Assembly (NCBI RefSeq): GCF_001039355.2
Contig: NW_019775968.1
Coordinates: 1,246,728 to 1,310,727, forward strand
Reading direction: 5' to 3'
DNA length: 64,000 nucleotides
Origin: Lingula anatina
Lineage: Eukaryota; Brachiopoda; Lingulata; Lingulida; Lingulidae
Numbering within the stretch: the first letter of the stretch is position 1; each line of letters opens with the position of its first letter. A program made the position numbers and the translations under genes. The notes under the pieces are model-generated. The model did not search any database and was not told the origin of the DNA. It worked only from the letters and a program-made list of their open reading frames with translations. Shown piece after piece: positions 1 to 11,900 of the stretch.

Positions 1-569
1 AATAAAAAGAAAGAAAACTGTGTATTGGAGAAGATCAGGGTGTAAATTGCAGGGAAAAATATCAAAAATTGCCTTCATTATGCCTTTTCCTTTGGGGTAT
101 ATTTTAATAAAGCTCCACTATTATTCTTATCCTGCCTTGTGATCAATATACATGTTGATCTTTGACATGGGATTAGCTTGTAGGAGTGTGTGAAGTCATT
201 TTAGTTGTATGAGTTATACTTCTAACCCATTTCCATAAGTTACACCAGGAAAGTTGGCTGCAGTGTGTTTGTGTGTATGAGAGAAAGTGCAAGAGAGGGT
301 TGTGGTGATTGCGATTGGCTTTAAAAGAAAATTGGGACTGAGATGCAGTATTTTGAATTATGATGGATATGTATCTGCATTCACAACACTTCTATTACAT
401 GTCATTTAGTTGTTTGCTCAACTGATTACATGTGCATACATTGGAAACTTCAAGAAATCGTTATTTACATTCACACTTTACTAGCTCATGTAAGTGCATA
501 CAAATGTGTACAATGTCTGCTCCCAGTGAGTGATAGGATATGATTCACATTTGGAGCATGATAGATTCC
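1..569. other. Non-coding DNA left of the first duplicated block
   Basis: AT-rich unique sequence with no convincing exon, RNA gene or repeat. It lies upstream of the Tubby gene and may be its 5' intron or intergenic DNA. Near-identity with the block starting at 4440 begins at about 570. Confidence 0.5.
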
Positions 570-713
570 TTTTTTGTTTTCAGGGCTATTTCGCATTAAT
601 CCTTAAAGATGTAGCCATCTCAGTTATAACCTACAAAAATTCCAAAGAGCTGAAATGTAATTCCTATTTTGGCAATGAAAACAAAAATATGTAAGGGTCT
701 ATGAAGCAAGCTT

Positions 714-1140
714 AATTCACACTACAGCCATTTATCTGGATAAATGAGGATTTCTGTTTATTGGATTCTCAAAATCCAGCTACTGTGCTGGAATTGTGAC
801 TGAGGTTCGAAAAACTCACTGGAACTATCAACTGCCTTGGGTCTTATGAGTGCACAAAAGCCCTGTTGGTTAAACAATTAATATGATTGCTAAGAATGCT
901 GGAATGTCTTTTGAGTTGCATTTGTTGTTACAAATAAAAGCAGATGGCCAATAAAAAAATACAATATGAATAGAAAAGTTAATGGTGCCATATTTTTGTA
1001 CGCACAGGATTTCCTGTGTGGCATATGGGGTTGTTCAAACAGTAACCAGCACCTAGATTTTCAGCATGGGATTGGGTTTTCCTTTTGTTGTGTGGGTACA
1101 GGGAAGCAAAATGAATTTTTCAGATGGTAGTATGAACAGA
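714..1140. mobile_element. Degenerate relative of the 553-bp MITE (copy A)
   Basis: The start (TTCACACTACAG, a Y-TATCYGGATAAAT block) and the later portion (AAGAATGCTGGAATGTCTT, GAGTTGCATTTG, GATTTCCTGTG, CAGCATGGGATT) recur in the same order inside the intact element at 5085-5637, with heavy divergence. It therefore looks like an old decayed member of the same family. The outer ends are approximate. Confidence 0.6.
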
Positions 1141-1560
1141 TGGTAGTATGAACAGGGTATTAGCTTTCCAAGCAGTTAACAGTAATACAAAGCATTAGAT
1201 AAATAAATAGATATAAAGATAAAAATGATTTAATAAAATAAAAAACAGGTTTATAGAGACAATAGACTTCTTATGAAATCATTTTTGCTTCCACAATCCT
1301 CTGTTTTATAAGGACCTGTCTTAAATCTAACTGTGGTACATCCTATAACAGACTGTTAAATATCAATAAAATTTTGAAAAGAACTCAATTTCGAATTGGT
1401 TTATCTTGAAGATCTCTTCGCAGTAAAATTCTTTTCCTTTGAGGGTCACAGTGACAATATTATTTTTGATCAAGGTGACTGAATCTAGAAGTATTCAGAA
1501 GAATATGGTATCAAGCCTCAATTATAAATGATCCCTGTGTGATACTTGTAATTATTTTAA

Positions 1561-2194
1561 GGCCTGGTCCCAGGGTGAATTAGGATGAATTTTGCACAAA
1601 ATTGGTTGATAATTGCTAAACATCCACAATATTCATGATACATGATTGTATCATTTGGCCAGCATCCGCACACGTCTGTAATTATCCACAGAGGAACTTT
1701 TTTACGTTCCCAAGATTTTTGAGCTGCCCAAAATATTGGTTGCGGATGACATGCGCAATACATCCGCAAAACATACGCAATGCATAAGCAATACATATGC
1801 AATACGTGTGCTGTTTTTCACTCTAATCCGCAACTCAGGTAAATTGCGGACTAGGAGACCATGTATGGAGTACGTAAACTGTATGTAGAGTGCCCCTATC
1901 ACCTCCATATCATGAACTAAAATAATATAATGCAGATATTACAATTTGTCAGGATTTAAGCATTTCTGTTGCATCTGATTTGCGAACATCTGCAATGGAA
2001 CCTGCTTTTATTTGTGATACATGTACAATACATAAATATGTTCATAATTCATACTGTTCTTATCAGCACACTATTGCGGAAAATTTGTCATTTTTGGTCA
2101 ATCCTGTTGCGGATGACAATGAATGCACGAATCTCAAGAAAATTTGTATCCTCAATTCATACTTAATTCATCCTCTCATCAGTGGGAAGGGGCC
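1561..2194. mobile_element. 634-bp MITE with imperfect inverted ends (copy A)
   Basis: The left end GGCCTGGTCCCA...AGGATGAATT is matched, in inverse orientation, by the right end, whose reverse complement reads GGCCCCTTCCCA...AGGATGAATT. The flanks repeat TTTAA on both sides (1556-1560 and 2195-2199), consistent with a target-site duplication. The interior has repeated TGCGGATGACA motifs and no transposase frame. The same element occupies the same site in copy B, so it predates the split of the two copies. Confidence 0.7.
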
Positions 2195-2569
2195 TTTAAA
2201 GAGGATTCCACCTTTTCTCTAGTGCAAATTGAATAATTTCGAATAATTTTTAGGTAAACTTACCAGGGTGTTGGTAGATCCATTAAAAATGTGGGTGGTT
2301 GCTCAACTCTGTTGCAGCAGTGAAAATCAACAGAGGTGCCTGAAGTACCAGAAGTGCCTTTTTGTACTTTGTGACATGAAGTTAGAAACATTGGAAACTG
2401 ATCTTACACAAATTTTCAAACAGCAAATTAAAAGTTTGCCACCCCATGTGAAGAGACACATGGGTGTTGAATACAGCAACAAAAAGGGCTAGAAAAGAGT
2501 TAATTATCTCTGCACTTCTATGAAAAAAGTCAGGGATCCCGTTATCCTGCCTGTCTGTGCAACCTGTAC

Positions 2570-2860
2570 GTCATTGTGTTAGTAATTTCTGCTACTTCCT
2601 CCTAGACCATATAGAGTTAATAAGTTCAGACCTAGGTGATTGAAAGACCTGTAATCAGGGATATGTGTGGGTACTTTGGAATTTTAGTGCAACTGGGGTT
2701 TGGGCTGACCCTGAGGGGGTTGATTCTCAACTCACATTGTAATTTCTCATAAGTCCTCCTAGACCATTAGAATGAGGAAATTCATACTTGTTAATTGAGA
2801 GATCTATCATCAGGAATGTACATGGGCACTTCAGAATTTTTGTGCAACATAGCCTTTGAT
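2570..2860. repeat. Diverged direct duplication
   Basis: Two units of roughly 130-150 bp share an ordered set of words: TCCTCCTAGACCAT, then GA(A)AGACCTGTAATCAGGGATATG or GAGATCTATCATCAGGAATGTAC, then GG(T/C)ACTT(T/C)(G)GAATTTT. They recur in copy B (about 7000-7275). Old, function unknown. Confidence 0.5.
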
Positions 2861-4438
2861 CCTCCTTTTCTGACACCCCCATAACAATCAGGGAAAATAA
2901 ATCCAGGCTTAAGCAATGCTTTTTGAAAGTTTGCCATCCCTTCCAACTCCATTCTCACCTTGACTTCCAGGTTGTCACTTTAGAATTGCATATTCTGTGA
3001 TGAAATCAACATGATGGGCTAATTTTGACATAAGTTCAGGCATATTTCAAAAACTTGCATAAAACAACAGGTTCAGTGCAAAAATAGCAGTAATGTTTAC
3101 AAATTAGAGGGCAGTTATAGACTGTTCATGAAGTTAGGCAGTGCAAACATTAAGTTTGTAAAAGTGTAATTTTTTCAATGTTTGCTGAAATATGCCAATT
3201 AATGCTATAATGGAACAATGGGGATGGCTTTTTTACTTTTTGTTAAGTGTCTGTATATTTGCTTGATTTGCTGTCTATATATATTTATATATCTTGCTAA
3301 GAATACCGTTTGAATAAGAGGATTTCCTGCGCTATAAAATAATCATATAGTTAAAACGGAATAGACTGAACACCTATGTTCACATTACATCTTCTTAAAA
3401 CCACTGCAGTGTTTTGAGAGTACAGAGCTATATGAGACGATTATGTATAGTTTATCTGAAGACTGTGCTCTCCTGTTGGAAGATGGGTATGTGGCTTATG
3501 TTTAGTTTTTATAAAAAGAGACATAATCTATGAATTGTAATGACAAAAAAGCATAGGGCTATGTTATTTTGTATCTATTGCAGTTTGATTCCACACATGT
3601 AGACATTGCAAACCTGTCAATCCATTAGGGCAGGCATTTTGATCATTAGGATCTGAATCAAGCCAGTACTGTTAAACAATAGTAAATCATATGTTTTGCA
3701 ACAAGTCATTCTCAACTCATTCATTGATACTGACATTTTTAGTGTGAACTGGCAATATCTTACATATCTGCAATAATAATGACTGGCATATCACTTCCCG
3801 TGTTCTCTCATGTCTGCACATGTGCAGTTATATTGAGCACGATCATGTTATTTTGAATAGTTGTGAACCAGTTTTGCATGGCACTGTTTCATAATTAATG
3901 TTCCTTTGAAAATTAGTTAAAAAACAAGTTATATTTTATTTTTCACATCAGTATTTACAGTAGTTAGATTTAATCTCTTCTCTGTTTCAGCTATGATATT
4001 ATTGTTCACTGATTTCATAAAACAGCTCGTATTTGCAGAAAAATAACTGTCCAGTCATCTCCTTATTTGGCATACCAATAAATTTCAAATCACTATAGTT
4101 GCCTATATTTGTGTTCAGTTCCTTCAAAATTACCAAATTATATTGATGTGCTGTAATATATCATTGCTCATGTTCAAGAGTGATGGATTGGCCTAGAGTT
4201 CACAATGTGTGAGGTTGTTCTCTGTTGATTTGTTCTCAGTGTATCACAAGTGTCATACAGTATGCAGATGTGTATGGCAGTATATTATAGTTATGTAAAT
4301 ATAGTTATAAGTGACACATTATGTACATGCATATGGATTTATGTGCCAATGATTACCAATTTTTCAAATTTGTGAATTTTGTGAAAAAAAATCGCATGTG
4401 CCTAAATGAAGTATTTTGGAAAAAATAGAAGAAAATCT

Positions 4439-4439
4439 N
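4439..4439. other. Single-N contig join
   Basis: One N separates the two near-identical blocks 570-4438 and 4440-8868. Similar one-base joins occur at 26226, 27561, 39704 and 42847, each at a duplication boundary. Confidence 0.9.
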
Positions 4440-4584
4440 ATTTTTTGTTTTCAGGGCTATTTCGCATTAATCCTTAAAGATGTAGCCATCTCAGTTATAA
4501 CCTACAAAAATTCCAAAGAGCTGAAATGTAATTCCTATTTTGGCAATGAAAACAAAAATATGTAAGGGTCTATGAAGCAAGCTT

Positions 4585-5010
4585 AATTCACACTACAGCC
4601 ATTTATCTGGATAAATGAGGATTTCTGTTTATTGGATTCTCAAAATCCAGCTACTGTGCTGGAATTGTGACTGAGGTTCGAAAAACTCACTGGAACTATC
4701 AACTGCCTTGGGTCTTATGTGTGCACAAAAGCCCTGTTGGTTAAACAATTAATATGATTGCTAAGAATGCTGGAATGTCTTTTGAGTTGCATTTGATGTT
4801 ACAAATAAAAGCAGATGGCCAAAAAAAATACAATATGAATAGAAAAGTTAATGGTGCCATATTTTTGTACGCACAGGATTTCCTGTGTGGCATATGGGGT
4901 TGTTCAAACAGTAACCAGCACCTAGATTTTCAGCATGGGATTGGGTTTTCCTTTTGTTGTGTGGGTACAGGGAAGCAAAATGAATTTTTCAGATGGTAGT
5001 ATGAACAGAT
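4585..5010. mobile_element. Degenerate relative of the 553-bp MITE (copy B)
   Basis: Same decayed element as at about 714-1140, lying directly left of the intact member at 5085. The shared internal words appear in the same order in both, so a young copy landed beside an old copy of its own family. Confidence 0.6.
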
Positions 5011-5084
5011 GGTAGTATGAACAGGGTATTAGCTTTCCAAGCAGTTAACAGTAATACAAAGCATTAGATAAATAAATAGATATA

Positions 5085-5637
5085 TACCCCGTTCACACTA
5101 TGCTCAGTTATCCGGATAAATTGCGAATTAGGTCACAATTCGAATAAATGCAGTAGTGTGAACGCAAGAGGATTTTTGTAATGCGCATTTTCAAAATCCT
5201 GCAAGCGAGGTGGATTTCTAAGCGCGATCCGGATAACTTACCGGAATCGACACCTGTACAGATCTTACTGCGCATGTGTGCTGATAAGTGCGGATATCTA
5301 TGAACGCTTGTTTATTACTTTAGCGATTGCACCAAACGTATTTGGAGGTCACCACTCACTACAACATGAGGAAACAAACTTATTTTGCCACCTTATACTT
5401 CTCAAGAATGCTGGAATGTCTTCTGAGTTGCATTTGTCGTCACAAATTTTTGTTGGTATTTTAAGATTTCCTGTGCGGCGCATGCGCGAGTGTTCAAAAC
5501 AGGAAGTTAAACCTGAAATTTTCAACATGGGATTCGGATTCGCTTAGCGAGTGTGAACGCAATACCGAATCGGATTCCTTACGAAAAATCCGAATTATAG
5601 AAATGCGCATTTTGGCAACTGTAGTGTGAATGGGGTA
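5085..5637. mobile_element. 553-bp MITE, polymorphic between the two copies
   Basis: The inverted ends are TACCCCGTTCACACTA on the left and, as reverse complement of the right, TACCCCATTCACACTA. The empty site is preserved in copy A (around 1207-1220). Comparison shows a 3-bp ATA target-site duplication (5082-5084 and 5638-5640). No transposase frame, so it is non-autonomous. A 3-bp duplication is compatible with a PIF/Harbinger-type transposase, but the superfamily is not proven. GC content and CpG density are higher than the surroundings, as expected of a recent arrival. Confidence 0.85.
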
Positions 5638-5985
5638 ATAAAGATAAAAATGATTTAATAAAATAAAAAACAGGTTTATAGAGACAATAGACTTCTTATG
5701 AAATCATTTTTGCTTCCACAATCCTCTGTTTTATAAGGACCTGTCTTAAATCTAACTGTGGTACATCCTATAACAGACTGTTGAATATCAATAAAATTTT
5801 GAAAAGAACTCAATTTCGAATTGGTTTATCTTGAAGATCTCTTCGCAGTAAAATTCTTTTCCTTTGAGGGTCACAGTGACAATATTATTTTTGATCAAGG
5901 TGACTGAATCTAGAAGTATTCAGAAGAATATGGTATCAAGCCTCAATTATAAATGATCCCTGTGTGATACTTGTAATTATTTTAA

Positions 5986-6619
5986 GGCCTGGTCCCAGGG
6001 TGAATTAGGATGAATTTTGCACAAAATTGGTTGATAATTGCTAAACATCCACAATATTCATGATACATGATTGTATCATTTGGCCAGCATCCGCACACGT
6101 CTGTAATTATCCACAGAGGAACTTTTTTACGTTCCCAAGATTTTTGAGCTGCCCAAAATATTGGTTGCGGATGACATGCGCAATACATCCGCAAAACATA
6201 CGCAATGCATAAGCAATACATATGCAATACGTGTGCTGTTTTCCACTCTAATCCGCAACTCGGGTAAATTGCGGACTAGGAGACCATGTATGGAGTACGT
6301 AAACTGTATGTAGAGTGCCCCTATCACCTCCATATCATGAACTAAAATAATATAATGCAGATATTACAATTTGTCAGGATTTAAGCATTTCTGTTGCATC
6401 TGATTTGCGAACATCTGCAATGGAACCTGCTTTTATTTGTGATACATGTACAATACATAAATATGTTCATAATTCATACTGTTCTTATCAGCACACTATT
6501 ACGGAAAATTTGTCATTTTTGGTCAATCCTGTTGCGGATGACAATGAATGCACGAATCTCAAGAAAATTTGTATCCTCAATTCATACTTAATTCATCCTC
6601 TCATCAGTGGGACGGGGCC
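5986..6619. mobile_element. 634-bp MITE with imperfect inverted ends (copy B)
   Basis: Allelic counterpart of 1561-2194, with the same length and flanking TTTAA repeats. Its right end (reverse complement GGCCCCGTCCCA) is slightly closer to the left end (GGCCTGGTCCCA) than in copy A. Confidence 0.7.
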
Positions 6620-8903
6620 TTTAAAGAGGATTCCACCTTTTCTCTAGTGCAAATTGAATAATTTCGAATAATTTTTAGGTAAACTTACCAGGGTGTTGGT
6701 AGATCCATTAAAAATGTGGGTGGTTGCTCAACTCTGTTGCAGCAGTGAAAATCAACAGAGGTGCCTGAAGTACCAGAAGTGCCTTTTTGTACTTTGTGAC
6801 ATGAAGTTAGAAACATTGGAAACTGATCTTACACAAATTTTCAAACAGCAAATTAAAAGTTTGCCACCCCATGTGAAGAGACACATGGGTGTTGAATACA
6901 GCAACAAAAAGGGCTAGAAGAGAGTTAATTATCTCTGCATGAAAAAAGTCAGGGATCCCGTTATCCTGCCTGTCTGTGCAACCTGTACGTCATTGTGTTA
7001 GTAATTTCTGCTACTTCCTCCTAGACCATATAGAGTTAATAAGTTCAAACCTAGGTGATTGAAAGACCTGTAATCAGGGATATGTGTGGGTACTTTGGAA
7101 TTTTAGTGCAGCTGGGGTTTGGGCTGACCCTGAGGGGGTTGATTCTCAACTCACATTGTAATTTCTCATAAGTCCTCCTAGACCATTAGAATGAGGAAAT
7201 TCATACTTGTTAATTGAGAGATCTATCATCAGGAATGTACATGGGCACTTCCGAATTTTTGTGCAACATAGCCTTTGATCCTCCTTTTCTGACACCCCCA
7301 TAACAATCAGGGAAAATAAACCCAGGCTTAAGCAATGCTTTTTGAAAGTTTGCCATCCCTTCCAACTCCATTCTCACCTTGACTTCCAGGTTGTCACTTA
7401 AGAATTGCAGATTCTGTGAAGAAATCAACATGATGGGCTAATTTTGACATAAGTTCAGGCATATTTCAAAAACTTGCATAAAACAACATGTTCAGTGCAA
7501 AAATAGCAGTAATGTTTACAAATTAGAGGGCAGTTATAGACTGTTCATGAAGTTAGGCAGTGCAAACATTAAGTTTGTAAAAGTGTAATTTTTTCAATGT
7601 TTGCTGAAATATGCCAATTAATGCTAAAATGGAACAATGGGGATGGCTTTTTTACTTTTTGTTAAGTGTCTGTATATTTGCTTGATTTGCTGTCTATATA
7701 TATTTATATATCTTGCTAAGAATACCGTTTGAATAAGAGGATTTCCTGCGCTATAAAATAATCATATAGTTAAAACGGAATAGACTGAACACCTATGTTC
7801 ACATTACATCTTCTTAAAACCACTGCAGTGTTTTGAGAGTACAGAGCTATATGAGACGATTATGTATAGTTTATCTGAAGACTGTGCTCTCCTGTTGGAA
7901 GATGGGTATGTGGCTTATGTTTAGTTTTTATAAAAAGAGACATAATCTATGAATTGTAATGACAAAAAAGCATAGGGCTATGTAATTTTGTATCTATTGC
8001 AGTTTGATTCCACACATGTAGACATTGCAAACCTGTCAATCCATTAGGGCAGGCATTTTGATCATTAGAATCTGAATCAAGCCAGTACTGTTAAACAACA
8101 GTAAATCATATGTTTTGCAACAAGTCATTCTCAACTCATTCATTGATAGTGACATTTTTAGTGTGAACTGGCAATATTTTACATATCTGCAATAATAATG
8201 ACTGGCATATTACTTCCCGTGTTCTCTCATGTCTGCACATGTGCAGTTATATTGAGCACGATCATGTTATTTTGAATAGTTGTGAACCAGTTTTGCATGG
8301 CACCGTTTCATAATTAATGTTCCTTTGAAAATTAGTTAAAAAAACAAGTTATATTTTATTTTTCACATCAGTATTTACAGTAGTTAGATTTAATCTCTTC
8401 TCTGTTTCAGCTATGATATTATTGTTCACTGATTTCATAAAACAGCTCGTATTTGCAGAAAAATAACTGTCCAGTCATCTCCTTATTTGGCATACCAATA
8501 AATTTCAAATCACTATAGTTGCCTATATTTGTGTTCAGTTCCTTCAAAATTACCAAATTATATTGATGTGCTGTAATATATCATTGCTCATGTTCAAGAG
8601 TGATGGATTGGCCTAGAGTTCACATTGTGTGAGGTTGTTCTCTGTTGATTTGTTCTCAGTGTATCACAAGTGTCATACAGTATGCAGATGTGTATGGCAG
8701 TATATTATAGTTATGTAAATACAGTTATAAGTGACACATTATGTACATGCATATGGATTTATGTGCCAATGATTACCAATTTTTCAAATTAATTATTTGT
8801 GAATTTTGTGAAAAAAAAAATCGCATGTGCCTAAATGAAGTATTTTGGAAAAAATAAAAGAAAATGTATTTTATTTATTTATTTTCTTAGAAACCCACAA
8901 AAC

Positions 8904-11900
8904 ATGTCTGGATGGGTTGGAGGACCCCCAGGAGCGTAAGTGTTGTCATAATTGTATTCATATTTATTTTGGTTTTTTATCCAGTAAATAGAAACAAAGA
9001 ATAAAGGAGTATTTTTTTAGAACTAGTCATGGAGAATGGCAATTTGACACATTGCATGTTATATACATGTATGGTTTTCGCATATGTCTATTTATATTGG
9101 ATACAAACTGATCTTCAAACTGAATATTGTAAAACATAGTCTCATTAACAAGACTTTCTCTAAAGATAATTTTGAATGAAACCATTTCAAAATTAATGAT
9201 TAGCAACCATTTTTATATTTTGAAGGGTACTGGATGAAGATGACCGTGCCTCTCCCAGTGGGACCCGCCAACTTAAGTTGGAAAAACAGGTCAGTGCTTT
9301 GAACACACTTACAGTTTTGTGAAAAAGGAGGGGGGTGGAGATCTGTCATCCTTGACAAATACCTTTTTTCTAAAACTTGTAAGTGATAAAAAACCTATTA
9401 TTTTACTTGTGATGGAAGTCTAGGGATAGCCAGTCACTGCTCTAAGTGCTCAAGGCAGCAGTTATAATTATGAGGTTGGGGAAATAATTGGACCAGAATA
9501 TGATCTGCCTCTTCTTTTGTGAAATAAACCACCTATATAAGCTTAATCATTGCTCATGTATCAGCAACTTGTGCTTTGTAAGATGCACTACACAGTACTA
9601 CAGCATATTAACAATCTGTTAGAAATGTCATGTCCATAATATTGATGGATTCCATGGTATATAAACCTCAACTTCAGATTCTAACAGACTCTTGTGAACC
9701 TGCTTTGAACCTCTGACCATCACCATTGTTTTTTCCACAAGTTTACTGAACCAGTATTCATTTTATCATTTAAAATCCAGGCAACAATGCATATAAGTAT
9801 GGTATGGCTCATGTTGGTACACTGCACCAAAAAGTCTAAATATTGATGAGCATTTTTATGGCCAGTCTCAATGAGAATTTCTCTTATTTACATACTCTGG
9901 TATTTAAGTACATCCATCTACATACATGTTTGAATAAGTCAGATATTTTAAAATATGTTATTATATGCAGTTCTACATGAAATTTGAAGTGACATTCCTA
10001 GGTGGCATTTAAGAAACATACAGGTGAATTACTATCTGCATGTTGTTGACAACTTCATAAATAGATGGCATTTACAATAAGTTTTAAAGGTCCTGTTGCT
10101 GACAATTGGGAACAGTTGATACATGGGCCTACATTGGATACATTCATGGTCAAAGTCTATATAAATGGGCAAATTTTGTAGAAATCTGTAAGCCCATCTG
10201 CTTTGTGCCCATTGTGCAATGAAGCCCAGGGTATACCATATAGAAAATCAATGGAAACAATATTCCTATTTGATACATATAAGCTTTAAGTGAACAACAG
10301 ATGTTGATTCCTATTTGTTTGATGTTTGAACCAGATAACAGCCATCTAATACAGATATCTTCTAATGTACTTTATCCAACCTGTTTGTTTATCTCATATA
10401 AGAGCATGACTAGGGTTATATCAGTCCACTTAATTAGAACATATATTCTGATTTTCATGTTGTTTATGACAAGTAACATGTCTTACCAAGGTTATGTTTT
10501 CAGTCTTGGATGTTGATAAGAACAGAATAGAATGTATTTCAGTTTGTGGATTACAAATAATGATTTCAGTTAATTACCTAACCAGAATAATTTCACCTTT
10601 TTTTCTACAGAGGCGAATTTTAGATGAACAGAAAAAGAAAAAGCGCATGCAACAAGGTATACTGCAACCTAATGAGGAGCGTCCTCGCTCTGGCAGAAGG
10701 GGTAGGGATGATGCTAGTAAACCTCTTATGAAAGGTCCAACCAACAAGGAGCAACAAAAACAGTATCACCAGCATGGTGAGTTTTTTTTTTACTCTCATT
10801 TTTGTGTTGTTTGTTGTTTGGCAATGGTATGGCATTATAAGCTTTTCAAAAGTTCCAAGGCTTTATCTGCTTACTGAAATATGGAGAAACCATATGAGAA
10901 GGGATTATCAAGATTTAATTAAACAGATCAGTTAGGCTTTGTTGCATGATAGGCATTACGTCACGCAAGAACATGTCTCTTCAAGTGCAATAAACAATGG
11001 AGGCACATTTACTTATAGTGCATGCATGTTAATATAAATTTTTAATTTACCAAGTTAAAACAAATATTTTTTAATGTACAAAAATCAAATTTTTATTGAG
11101 CTTTGGAGTTTTTTCCAAGATAAAAACTTTGTTAATGCAAGTAAACCTCTACTCTTGTTTTGTTAATTTTTTCGTTCATCTCTATTTTTTTTTCTGGTTG
11201 ATACTTGTTAAGTAACTATGCCAAAAAATCATATTTATAGCATCTGAAGGTAAAACTACCAGATTTAGCAGTACCTGCTATTAAAACCCTAAGATGTCAC
11301 AGAGGATATTGTTTTTAAAAATTCTAAGATTTATTTCTGATGAGCAGTGGGCTTCAAGCATGAGTGAAACAATCATATTACACTCCTGAGTAATGAATCA
11401 GTTATGCCTTAGGGAATTTCCATTGGGATTATTGTAAAGAGAATAGCTTACATTAGACTGATTTTTCCATTATAATGATGAATGTTGATACTGCAACTTA
11501 TCCTTTATGTATTGGGACATCCTGGCGGAGGCATCTGGATTGGTTTTACATGAAGGTTTGAGCTTCAATTGCTGAAGTTATTGATTGGATTTGCAATCAA
11601 AAATTGGATATGGTTGTTTGCAAAATTGTTTGGGGTTCTTTTGGTTGTTTTTTATTTCCTATTTTTACATGTATGATAACTGTCTAAAACCATTGTTTCT
11701 TATTTCTTTATCATGGATGCCATAATTTTTGTACTGTGCATACTGTATTATGCGCATTTTATGGGGAGAAAAATGTAAACAAAAGGCACCAACACCATTT
11801 TGACAGAAGCATGTGTGATATGTCTTTTGTCTTGGCATTTTTAGAGTTGGTGATAAACATTGAGAGACACCTTTGTTATTTGCACAGTAGAACATATTTT

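Larger units (their letters stand above)
570..4438. repeat. Large tandem block, copy A (probable second haplotype)
   Basis: This block is nearly identical to 4440-8868. It stops at a single N at 4439, about 25 bp short of where the Tubby exon begins in the other copy. Differences are scattered single bases and small indels, plus one clean 553-bp transposon present only in copy B. No gene is seen. It holds a degenerate transposon relic (about 714-1140), a 634-bp MITE (1561-2194), a diverged tandem pair (about 2570-2860) and otherwise featureless AT-rich DNA. The single-N boundary and allele-like divergence suggest an assembly artefact rather than a genomic duplication. Confidence 0.85.
4440..8868. 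repeat. Large tandem block, copy B (continuous with the Tubby gene)
   Basis: Near-identical to 570-4438 but carrying an additional 553-bp transposon (5085-5637). It runs without a break into the first visible Tubby exon at 8891, so this is the copy that belongs to the assembled gene. No coding exon was recognised here. The short open frames seen lie within the MITE and have no protein-like features. Confidence 0.85.

Noticed and set aside
1557-1802. 81-codon open frame on the minus strand, present in both upstream copies
   Set aside because: It lies within the 634-bp MITE, has no splice or domain evidence, and its conservation is explained by the block duplication.
3045-3200. Short inverted pair GGCATATTTCA ... 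TGAAATATGCC suggesting a transposon
   Set aside because: Only 11 bp, with no target-site duplication or continuing inverted similarity; likely chance.
10301-10516. Small open frames in Tubby introns
   Set aside because: AT-rich, no splice-consistent phase, no recognisable domain; typical chance frames.
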